A DNA stretch of 64,000 nt from Melanocharis versteri (lineage: Eukaryota; Chordata; Aves; Passeriformes; Melanocharitidae), in the NCBI GenBank assembly GCA_013397845.1, contig VZTG01001868.1, positions 798,400-862,399 of the forward strand, written 5' to 3'. This document shows, one piece after another, positions 13,601 through 23,561 of the stretch. The translations under genes were made by a program, and so were the position numbers. The notes under the pieces are model-generated. The model was given only the letters and a program-made list of their open reading frames with translations. It was not told the origin of the DNA and did no database searches. Position 1 is the first letter of the stretch, and every line of letters starts with the position of its first letter.

Positions 13601-13894
13601 GGTAATATACGTGAGCAAAAAAAATCAAAATCTTGTGAAACAAAGACTTGTTGTCATTGTTGTTTTTGTCAGAACCAATTCTCTAGTTTTTAAGTGACAA
13701 TATCACTGAAAGCTTTCAGATATTGTAATTTCAAGGGATGACAAATTTGGGAATTGCATTAAATACTTCACTGACTGAAGTGGAGTTTGCACGTACTACT
13801 TTTAGATTGGCAGAAAATAATACCAAGGTCTTCTATAGAGAGACAAGATCCCATTTTTACTGATGCTCCTAGAAGAGAGAGGTCAGACACTCAC
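10623..13894 (-). other. PTPN5 intron between coding exons 6 and 7
   Basis: An intron of 3.3 kb. It carries one CR1 3' fragment (11545-11806). The stretch 11080-11480 is noticeably richer in G and C than its surroundings and open in two plus-strand frames, but it shows no recognisable protein and no convincing splice borders. Confidence 0.75.
11545..11806 (-). mobile_element. CR1 LINE 3' fragment
   Basis: Read on the minus strand, the segment carries the CR1 3' end: a GGAACAGGCTCCCCAAGGAAG stretch, a GTTGGACTCAATGATCTTAG stretch and a terminal ATTCTATG repeat. It is 5'-truncated to about 260 bases, the usual outcome of CR1 insertion, and lies in the same orientation as PTPN5. Confidence 0.9.
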
Positions 13895-14084
13895 AAAGAA
13901 CTCTGCCTGGAGTATGAAAGGATCCAGCGCTTTCTTGTGCAGCTCCTCCTCCGTAAGGATGTTCGATGCCGTCTGGAGGTATTCTCGGGCTGACTGCTCC
14001 CGTGGGGACATGACATAGCCAAAGCCTTGCTCAGAGCAGCCCGGGGTGCACATGTCCAGTGTGAGTGAAACATTTGAACCTCTC
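13895..14084 (-). CDS. PTPN5: PTPN5 coding exon 6 (kinase-interaction motif and specificity sequence)
   Basis: The exon is 190 bases, with acceptor TCTGTTTTGCAG| and donor GAGTTCTTT|GTGAGT. It completes Arg242 and encodes residues 243-305. It begins RGSNVSLTLDMCTPGC: with the preceding LQER this is the kinase-interaction motif that docks ERK and p38. It includes the RRGS protein-kinase-A site (Ser245), whose phosphorylation blocks substrate binding in mammals, and the S-LTL bond reported as a calpain site. The remainder, FGYVMSPREQSAREYLQ to LDPFILQAEFF, corresponds to the kinase-specificity sequence and the helices leading into the phosphatase domain. Conservation with mammals is very high. 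Confidence 0.98.
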
Positions 14085-16719
14085 CTGCAAAACAGAGCGG
14101 CCAAAGTTTGCTTACAACAGACCAATCACCGTCAGCAATGACAGATGAACAACTTCAGGAAGCCACCCAGCTGGTTCTGATGAGGACATTTTGGTCACTA
14201 CCTGTAAGAAAATCGGTGATGCTTCTTGTGTGGACAAGACCAGAAAACAATTTTGTACCCTGAAACATCAGCAGGGCAAGATCTTGGGATAAACTACCAG
14301 GTCAACATTACTGAAGACACGAAAAGCCAACCACTGCAGTGAATAATTTTTCTATATGAAAAATGTTCTTTCCACAACTGTACATCATGAGAAGGGTAAA
14401 ATAGAGGTCCCAACACTTTAACAATTACATTATAAACAGAGAAATTGTTCCGTGTAGAATTTCTAGTGTTAGTTAGCCACACAACAAAAAAAGAAGTCAA
14501 AATGCCTACTTCTGAATAAAGTTTGAAAGCACTTCTGAGCTTCTGCTAGTCTCACATACAATAGACAAAAGTAAGATTCAAAAGCTGTCAGTGAATCTAT
14601 ATTTAAATATCTTTAACATAATAAAAAAGCCACACAATATGATGATTACTAGGTAAAGGTTCTATACATCCACACAGTAAACCTATTTTTGATTAATCTC
14701 AACTCAAAAAATTTAGTTAGAAGGTGTGTGCAGAAGCTATTAAAAACCACGTAAGCATGCAGGCATGATCAGCTCACAGGGAGGACAGAAGTCATTACTT
14801 GGATCACAGCCCTTTCCTGGACTCAGGAGTTTGTCCAAAAGAATTTGCAGCCAGCCTCCTGCTGTGATTCCCAGCCATGGGGAAATGCCACTAGCGGAAG
14901 ACACGGAATCTTTAGTGACGCCTTTCAAAGGATTTCGACCTTACCCTCCTGTGTGCTGTTGAACAGCTACCACATTTCTCCCCCAAAACAGATGCAGTGG
15001 ACAATGATTGCTTTTGGTTCTTCCAAGGTAAAAGAGGCTACTTGCATTAATAGTTCTCTAGTATGAGGAAATGAGATTATTTCTTCTTCAGCAACCTTCA
15101 GTGGTGTTCGAATTTAGCTGCATAGGTGGTTAAAGAATGAGAGGGAAGTAAGAGAGAAGCAGAATGGATGCCAAAGAGGCACAGGTAGGTAATTTAACAC
15201 AACACCAAACAAAGGAAAAGTGACAAACGTGTAATGTAAATGAAATTTGTCAGGGCACAGCTCAAACCTGAAATGATGCCTGCCTTCTCGAGGACATGTA
15301 GATGTTGAAAACAAGTTTATATCTTAAGAGTACGCATTGTACCTAGTTTGAGAACTTCAAGCAATTGCTTTCATTCTTCCACTTCTAGTTATTTGACAGG
15401 TTTTTCATTGTAATTCATTACTTTAACCAATTGATTATTCCCCAAGTGATACTCCCCAATTCTCTTGATACAGTGAGTATCTTTTGTGTAGGCTAGCAGT
15501 CACCTGAGGAGAAATGTCACATCTTTAAAATGACAGAAATGGAATGAAATCAGGGATAGTGAAGAACACAAATGACTCACATATTTCAAGCCCAATCTTG
15601 CCGATAATGAAAAACCAATAAAACTCACTGATAGTAGCAGCGTCAGGGACAAGCCCCAGAGGTTGCTGTGGCCTCATATAAAGGTAGAATAAACAATAAA
15701 AGGTATAAGATTTTAGGACAATGTTATAACAAACCATAAGGTAGAAAAAAACACAATAAACCCACAGAGTGCAAATTGAAAGCCTCTTCTGTAACACTCC
15801 TTTTTACTGTGTCCTGAGGAGCTTTGGAAAGTCAGCATAGTATTCCTAAAATCTAAGTTCTGTCCTTTGTTGTAAGGTTTAGAGATGAGAATGAACTATG
15901 GTTAGCACTCCAATTAAACTGAGACATAAAGAAAGGTGATACTTCGCTATGCTGGGCCCTTCAGTAACTTCATTCTTATTCATAACATCATCACTTTTGC
16001 AGAATTTCTTCACAGGAATTTTACCATCAAGACCTTTGTTCTATTTCACTAAGACAACTGAAAGGACACAAAACAGAAAAAGATTCTCCTTTAATCTTGA
16101 AACTGCCTTTTCCCAGCTGAGAATCTCTCTGAGACACCCGACTTGCCCGAGAAACTCCTCTTTTTGAGTTGCCCTTATCGTTCAAGTGGTGAACACCAGC
16201 TCACCCCAAAGTCTCATTACTGGGTTCATTTGAATCAAATTCATCTACTTCTGGATTAACTCATTTTTATGAGGAATACTGAAGACTACCACTTTTTCTA
16301 TGGTTTGCTTTTGGAGAAAAAGACTAGTCCTCCAGCATGACTGACAGGAGAAAAAAAACCAAGACCCACCTCTTTTAGAGGTAAAAGCTTTCACCGCCCT
16401 ATAGGGGATTTCATGCTATGCAGTTGCTGTCTTGATGAATGGTGAGAGACCGATCAAATACAAATAGATGTATTCAATGGAAAGAAAAGATGCTTTAGAA
16501 CTTGTTGACAGCTTTCCAGAAACTGTGTGTTGTTTAGCTAACATGCTTGTATTTATGAGTTGACTGAAAATAGGACAGGAAATAAAGCAGGTGCTTGACT
16601 TTAAAACCACATTTTAAAGTGACATTCACAAAGGCAATAAAGCTTCCCACTAGGCACAGAACTCCTAAACCCACAAAATCTGGGAGCAGACTTTCCCTTA
16701 TTAGTCACATCTACCCTAC
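14085..16719 (-). other. PTPN5 intron that interrupts the kinase-interaction motif
   Basis: A 2.6-kb phase-2 intron splitting the Arg242 codon (AG|G), so the two arginines before the PKA-site serine come from the two sides of this intron. Donor GTAGGG is weaker than the other donors of the gene; acceptor TTTTGCAG is strong. No repeats were recognised. Confidence 0.85.
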
Positions 16720-16958
16720 CTTTCTTGCAAGCCCACGGATTTAACCGTCAGAGTAGCTGGGTCTGTCTCCGCTTTAATGTCCATTACGCAGTCAAAGACT
16801 GGAGTCTCTGGCACGGGATCCAAATCTAGGAAGTCATCCTCATTTTTATCCTCTGTCCACTCTGAGTACGTGAAGGAAGGCTGCCGGCTCACAGATTGGC
16901 GTCTGTCCTCTTGCAGTGGAAAGGGAGGGTCTGGTTGGGCTCTGAGTAGGTGCCAAAA
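16720..16958 (-). CDS. PTPN5: PTPN5 coding exon 5 (linker and first half of kinase-interaction motif)
   Basis: The exon is 239 bases, with acceptor TTGTTTCCTCCAG| and donor CAAGAAAG|GTAGGG. It encodes residues 163-241 and two bases of Arg242. It starts FWHLLR, passes a shortened proline-containing linker (PDPPFPLQEDRR), then the highly conserved RRQSVSRQPSFTYSEW and DDFLDLDPVPETPVFDCVMD, and ends GLQER at the start of the kinase-interaction motif. The codon at 16856-16854 is ACA (Thr197), where mammals have the methionine used to start the short STEP46 form. The next in-frame methionine is Met221 (VMDIK). The conserved text leaves no doubt that this is PTPN5. Confidence 0.98.
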
Positions 16959-19900
16959 CTGGAGGAAACAAACATTTCATAAAGTTTCTGCTTGTAGCCA
17001 GCCCTTCCATACAGCCTCGGGCATGGGTCTGTAGGGCAGCATCCCAGCTCTCTGTACTAGAATTGGAGAGTACCAAAGAGAACAGGAACGTTCCATGCAG
17101 GAGCAGCTTTGTGGTGCGTGTTACAAGGATTCATATCTACCCATTCAAACCTGCTTTCAGCCACAGAGGTTTCCACAGAGCTGGCCAGGCTTAAATCAGG
17201 GATACAGTGGAAGTGGAATGTGCTTGTGACCATCATATGCAAGCCAACGTGATACCACTGTCCTTTTGTTCCGTTTCTTATCCTTCCCAGGCTTGTTTAC
17301 AAAACAAAAATCCACTATAGTATTCTACAAATCATACCCCTCCTGATTTAATGGCTTTCCATCTGAAATTTACATATAGCTGTCTTAAGTACATATAGTT
17401 GAGCTGAATATCTTTAATAACCTGGCACTGTACCCCTGAATTTATGTATAAACCCATCATTTTTTCAAGGGCCCTAAATTTTGAGGTACTTGATCCTGAG
17501 GCTCAGAAGGCCTGCATCAGTTTTTGGCCAGGGCCAAAGACTGCTTTATAATCTAACTATGTGATTTAAATATGGTATAAATATTAAACAATGAATCCTG
17601 TGAAGTTCTAGGACACAAATGCAATATCAAAGTTTATATCACAAATTAACGAAAGGTTTGAAATTGCATGAATCTAGAAAATTTCTGTATCATATCAGTT
17701 TGCTTAGTTGCTGCGGTAGACTAGATGATTGGGAAATCAGATCAGTAGCTTTTAAATCCTCCACACAGACTTCAGTCAAAAATTTCAAGCCCGCCTCTGA
17801 ATTCCAGGATCTGGAACCCTAGGCCAACTTCATCCATCTAGCATAGAACTAGGAGTAGTATCTCTCAGGCTATTGCCACACAAACTATACTGCATTGTCA
17901 TGCATCCTTTCGAGACTAAGAACAGGTCTTATTTTGCACAGTAAAAGCCTCTTCCGTCCTTTTCTTACATGGCTTTTAAATGACCAGTGGAATTTAGAAA
18001 AGTGCCACTAAAAATGGTCAAATTTCTCTTCCTGGGCTACTAAGGCACATTAGGGTATCATGCAGGACAGTGCCAATTTCAACATTGGGAATGAAAAGTT
18101 TGGTCATAAAGACACTCCTCAAAGGAGACCAGTGACTATGTTATACCTTATTCTGCAGATAAAAGCATATGTTTGCAAATTGCAAAGCTGCATGACCTCA
18201 GACATCTGAGAGAAAGCTAACAGGTAGGTAGGAAGGGACAAGGCTCATGTGCTGTCTCTAAACAGTCTCTCCTTCCTAATGTCCATGTTAGAGAGAACAT
18301 ACTGGGCTAGACGGACCATTGGTTGGAACTCACAGGACATTTCTCATACTCTGCTGCCCAGCGACTTATCTAGAGAGCAGGGTGACACATAGTGACACTT
18401 ATGCCTTCACTCTAGCTAGAAAACTCTCAGCACAGATCACAGGAATACAAACCAGTGCAAACTTGCCTACATGGAAGCTGTTGGAAAACATTTTTCTATA
18501 CACAAGTTTTAACCAACACAAAAACGGGCAAAGTCTACTTTAATCTACACTGGTATTCATGTTCACTTGTAAGGAGTTCACATGCAAAGCTGTCCAAACA
18601 GAGATCAGAATTTTTGGCCATGGAGAGCTTTCACTTAACTCTACTTTCTGTGCTAAGAATGGGTCAGCAATAAATGTTTTCATCCACTGAGAAAGAGCTG
18701 AATATGCAAAAAAATCACACCCCTGCTATTCAGATTTTCAGCCCAGAATGTTTTGCTGCAAATTTATCTGGAACTCATGCAGTTCTTGACAATTCTTAGA
18801 TGTCTTTTTTTCTTTCATATTTGCACTTACAGAATCACCAGAAGTTTATTTTTCAGGACAAAATGAATCTCGATAAGGTACAGCAGCATCAAAAAACCCC
18901 AGAAAATTGCATAAACCTGGCTAATTTCCTTGCCTACACCAATGATCACAATAATGGAGGCATTAACTATAATTACTTTGCCTTGTGAATGGTTTTTAGA
19001 AAGTACATTCACCTGACACATAAAACAGAAGATTTTGCCACTGTACTGCCTCTGAGTGAACTTAACCATGGCATATAATATGACATTACTTCCTAGCAGG
19101 GAGTGTAGCCAGCAAATCAAAGGAGGTATTCCCCTCTCCTTGGCACGGACAGAGCTGCACCTTGAATACTGTCCACAAATTTAGTTCCCCCAGTTTAAGA
19201 CACATATGGAAAAACTGGAGTGATCCCAGTAGAGGGTTGCAAAGGAAGTCAGGGGGTCTAGAGTACAGGAAAAAGGTGGAGGGATTTGGGCTTGCTCAGG
19301 CTGACAAAGAGGAGGCTGCAGTGATCTAACAGTGGCCTGCAACTACTTGAAGGGCAGCTCCAGAGATGCAGCCAGACACTTCTTGGTAGTGCCAGCTGAT
19401 ACCACAAGGGACAATGCCCACAAGCCTGCAGAAACTCAGCTCAGACATTTACGTTTGTGAAATTCAGATGAGACGCTAGGAAAAAACTCTTCCCCAAAAG
19501 TGCCACACGGTTGTGGCACAGGCACACAGAAAGAAGATACATCTCCTTCCCTGAAGGTTTTAAAAACCTGTACGGAAAAATTCATGGCTGACTTCGCTAG
19601 TGTAACATCCTGCTTGGAGCAGGGCTGTTGCCCACACTCAGTAATCTCTGCCCACCTACAGCCCCACGGTTCTAGGATGTAATTCATTATGCTGTGCATC
19701 ACTCAAACAGCATGTGCACAGCACAGCTTCAACTTCCTGAGCTACCTGGGGCGCACCCCTGCACAGACAGGAGGTGATGCTCTGCCTGCATGCTCAGTAG
19801 CTGCATTCCCACCCTAAGACAACAAAGTAGAGGGGTATGAAAAGCCACATTCAATTAGAGTTCCCTGACAAGGAAGAGTTCTCCATAGCTCTCCCATCTA

Positions 19901-20399
19901 CCGCAGAACTTGATGCCAGTTACACAATCCATGGAGAAACACTGCTGCCCCCCAACAGCTGGCAGCTAACTAGATTAATTGTAGTCATGCCACTTAAGCT
20001 TGTTCTGCAGCTGGGGCCTTGGCCTACATCTAACAGGACTTCACATTCAGAAGAACACTGGCACTCTGGAACAGCTCCTTCTGCCACTGAAATCAACAGA
20101 TGGTAGTCCTGTTAATGGACCACATCCCTTCTACTTCAGTGCAAATAGTTTGCCCATCTGTGGATGGAAAAAATAACATACATACCATTCCACTTCAGTG
20201 CAATCCCCAATTCATCAAGAAATGGAGTAAGGCTAATTCTTCTACATTAAGCAAGCAGATAATTATATAGAAACAGCCCCAAAAATGATGCTTTACAATC
20301 AACTTGGGCGTAACACCAACAATTTCGGATAAATTAGACATCTCATAAAAACTGACTGAAAAAGGGCATGAATACAGTTTGTGCTGTACCACAACTTAC
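16959..20399 (-). other. PTPN5 intron between coding exons 4 and 5
   Basis: An intron of 3.4 kb containing an old CR1 copy (19136-19690). No further exon was seen. In mammals the short STEP46 transcript starts within this part of the gene, but no promoter-like or GC-rich island is visible here. Confidence 0.7.
19136..19690 (+). mobile_element. Diverged CR1 LINE 3' fragment
   Basis: The stretch resembles the CR1 3' region on the plus strand: CTGCACCTTGAATACTGTCC, then CAGTAGAGGGTTGCAAAGGA, GGGCTTGCTCAGGCTGAC, CAACTACTTGAAGG and GGGCAACA-like tail segments. It is clearly more divergent than the copy at 1-957 and has small indels throughout, so it is an older insertion, opposite to PTPN5. The end positions are approximate. 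Confidence 0.75.
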
Positions 20400-20483
20400 C
20401 AGAGATCCTAAAAATAGCAGTCCTAGTGAAGCCAAAGACAGCAGGATGTATGATACCACAACACTCCCAACTGTAGTCAGGCT
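20400..20483 (-). CDS. PTPN5: PTPN5 coding exon 4 (second membrane segment)
   Basis: This is a small exon of 28 codons in phase 0, with acceptor TTGTCTCACAG| and donor GGATCTCTG|GTAAGTTG. It encodes residues 135-162, starting SLTTVGSVVVSYILLSL, an almost continuous hydrophobic stretch. It runs directly into FWHLLR of the next exon, as the second transmembrane segment of mammalian STEP61 runs into VWHLLR. Residue identity to mammals inside the helix is low, so the call rests on position, phase, hydrophobicity and the conserved WHLLR that follows. Alternative splicing of this exon would keep the frame. Confidence 0.9.
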
Positions 20484-22332
20484 CTGTGAGACAACAGAAT
20501 AGACAACAATTCATGAAGTATTTAGGGTCACAGTACAGCGTCTGCATGCATGTTCTTGGCAAAGTGCACATTATTTCCCATGAAGATTTACTGATACCAT
20601 ACTCACCTGTGGAAAAGCTGCCATCACCACTGAAAAATATGCCAGGCTTTGGAGAAGTCTGAAACTTAAACCGTCTCTAAGCCCTAGCATCTTAGAAGGT
20701 CTAAACCCCAGATTTCACTGTGAAGGCAAACAGGAATTCTGCTTCCTACCCTCACACTTTGCCAAAGTGGAGATCTGAAGCCACAATTCGATTTTGCAGA
20801 CTAGACCAATACTTCATTGCTATATTTAGTGTGATTTTATACTGTGGCAAAGGGCTTTAAACAAAGTTTCGTACTATTCCTGGGTTGGGGGATCCTTAAA
20901 TAAAATCCAGTCACAGAGGAGTGTTCTATGTTTTCTACACATTCAGTGAAACACCATCAGGTTAATTCACACCACTGGCATTGGAATGAATTCTGATGTC
21001 TTAGTCATTTTGTAGTAGTCTGTAGTTCAGCCTGTTCTCAGTAGTAGGTGCAAAATTCAGTTCTAATGGGCTTCAGTGAGCAAGGAATTTTACTCTGTTT
21101 TTCTCCCACTAGTACAGCTAATGAGAAATTTGGAGTTAAGAGCTTCCATTTGCTTATTTTAACATCAGAAGACTTCTTTGCCTATACTGTTTTCAAGTGT
21201 AAATTTGCACAATAAATACTGCTATAATAAATAGTCCTCAAACATATGCATGAACATCTGCACAGAGTCATACTTGGGGTGTTCTTGTGGTGCATTCTAG
21301 GAATCAGTTTCCTCCGTGAAGGACAATTATTGTAAGTCAAAATTATACAAATCAGTGATTTTCTGTAAGGAACAACAATTTGTTAATGATTGAGCCACTG
21401 CAAATAAGACACAGGCAATAGTCTGTGAAGAGCTCTGTGCATAATAAAGCCAACTGCAAAAGGGCAAAGAAAAAGTGCTTCTTTCAAAAAACCCCAAAAG
21501 AGCAGGTGACACGCAGCTCATAAACACTGTTAGGGAGAAAACAGAAAACAGTCTCCACTGTACTTCAATCACAAGAGGCACTGAATCAGATTTTCTATTA
21601 GTACTGCAAAGCCTCTGCCTCAAAGGTTATTTACAATGGATCTAAGCATTCTGATAGCAAATATATTCCATCTGATTTTTGAAAGTAGCTGTTCACCACT
21701 TAATTAAGGTTCTGTCCACACTAGAAAAATCTGCACTGAGTATAATTACCAGTAATTTATCAGATGAATCATTCTGGTATACATGTCATCATGTCATGGT
21801 GAGAAGCTAAGAAATTTTACTGGGGTAGCTCTGTAGATATAATTGAATCTGTGCACCTAGTATACTTGAAATACATTTACTGCACGTAGATATGTTCTAA
21901 ACACTCAACAAAAATAGATTTTTGAGACTATGGTGTGATTTTCAACTTTTATGTGGGTTGATCCAGTCTTCCAGAATTTAAGCTTCTATTCATCCTGAGA
22001 GATGAACTTCCAGCTCTTCCTTTACTGTGGGCTAAACCTTAATGAGATGACTTCTTATTGCTTTGTTTCATTTGCAATAATTTGCACATAATGAAAAATC
22101 TGCTGTGCTGACCTAACATCATAGCCAAAAATTCAGCCCAGCATCTCAAAGATAAAATATTCATCTGCTTTCGGAAAACTCTTCTACCATTTCAGGACGT
22201 ACACACAACGCAAAAATCACTCTAATGCATGAAATACACACATATTGTACTTTTAATCAGAAGAGATATTAGAAGCATCACCTAAGGCTACTGATATCAA
22301 CTATATAACCAGAGAGGAGCACAGGGACTTAC
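20484..22332 (-). other. PTPN5 intron between coding exons 3 and 4
   Basis: A 1.85-kb AT-rich intron with donor GTAAGT and acceptor TCTCACAG. No repeat or additional exon was recognised. Confidence 0.75.
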
Positions 22333-22452
22333 CTCCCCTTGATCTGAAAAAATCTGTTTAAATGGGGTAAGCAAGTAAGAGAGCAGGTCGAAGGCATTCT
22401 GAGCTGCTGGGATGGTCCCGTAAGTGCTGTACCACAGCATCATGCAGAGAAG
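22333..22452 (-). CDS. PTPN5: PTPN5 coding exon 3 (rest of first membrane segment and lumenal loop)
   Basis: The exon has 40 codons, phase 0 at both ends, with acceptor GATTGCACAG| and donor GGGGAG|GTAAGT. It encodes residues 95-134, beginning LLCMMLWYSTYGTIPAAQNA. With the end of the previous exon this forms a hydrophobic helix at about residues 85-103, followed by a loop containing QNAFDLLSYLL and FKQIF. The spacing and the W-Y-S-x-Y-G and QNA patterns correspond to the first transmembrane region and following loop of STEP61. In mammals this part anchors STEP61 to the endoplasmic reticulum and postsynaptic membranes. Identity to mammals is only moderate here. Confidence 0.92.
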
Positions 22453-23379
22453 CTGTGCAATCAATCAGAAAAGATGTAATTAGCATCTCTCATTATACGC
22501 ACATTCATTTTCATTTCAAGACTGCATAATTAACTAATTTAGTTAGCATTGATTTCATGTTGATTGTCGCTTTCGCTTTAAGGAGTCAGGTATTTTCTAG
22601 GCTGTAGCTTAACAGGAATAAAAAGACTGCAGGCTCCACGCTCAGCGACTAGATGTTCATCACTGAGTTACACAGGCTCCCTCCGACCCTCACTACCAAA
22701 AGGGCTGCCCAGAAACAACAAGTTGAGCAACACTGAAAGAGCGACAGGTTCCTCTGACTTCTGAACTTCCAGGATTATTACTTTTAGATCAAAACTAGTA
22801 ATTCCATGAACCTAGGATGTTACTAAAAGTCTCTTAAGGCCTCTCTCAAAGCCCTCACAAATAGCCGTGTTTCACATAGGCATCACTATAAATACACACA
22901 CGCAAACATACACACATGGAAACTTTTCATTTGAACCACTTAAGGGTGCTGCACACGCCACAGTTAACTACATAAACTACAAAAGCCATGGTTTTACATG
23001 TAACACACTCACAGAGAGGCATAACCTCATCCCCGACTTTGAAGGGCACACCACAGCTTTAAAGGATACAACTCTCCCTCCACTTGTTAACAACGTGGGT
23101 CTTTACCCCCACACATATCAGCTACAGAAAATGGATTTGGTGGGATATTGGTCATTTGGCAAAGGAGGCATTTGCAGAGAGGCAGGAAACGGGATGGGAG
23201 TCTGGGACATCAAAAGGCAGGGACTGTTCTCAAGGCAAAGTCGTGAGAGGTGGCTGCAGAAATGAGGACTGCACCTATTCCCACTGCTACATCTAGAGGG
23301 AATGAGGACGAAACCTCCCAAGCCAGCGCACCGTAAAAGAAGGGTCCCAGCATCCCAAAGCCATGGCAAGCTGCCTTAC
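22453..23379 (-). other. PTPN5 intron between coding exons 2 and 3
   Basis: A 0.93-kb intron with donor GTAAGG and acceptor TTGCACAG. A short CA-rich patch lies near 22895-22920. A plus-strand open frame of 132 codons crosses it but has no recognisable content. Confidence 0.75.
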
Positions 23380-23561
23380 CAGTATCTGTGAGAGGACAAA
23401 CAGATACATGCTGTCTCCAGGTATTAATCCATTCCACCGGGGAGGCCAGCCGAGCACTGCTGTTTTCCGGGAGGCTTTCAGGGACTGCTCCTTCCTGTTC
23501 AGCTCTCCTTGCCGTCCTTCAGCTTCATCCATTGACTCCATCACAGGTGGACGGGAACAAC
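23380..23561 (-). CDS. PTPN5: PTPN5 coding exon 2 (acidic box and start of first membrane segment)
   Basis: This 182-base exon encodes residues 34-94. It contains PPVMESMDEAEG, which matches the VMEALDEAEG stretch of mammalian STEP61, and ends MYLFVLSQIL, the beginning of the first hydrophobic segment, at a CTG|GTAAGG donor. The middle part (about residues 50-83) is basic and polar and lacks the long proline run of mammals. The acceptor is uncertain. The nearer AG, after CACGTGAAG, gives a length matching mammals. A second AG, after CCCTGCAG, would extend the exon to 23624 in the same phase and add 21 residues. The exon is clearly coding because it splices in phase 0 to the next exon and joins the two halves of a membrane helix. 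Confidence 0.88.
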
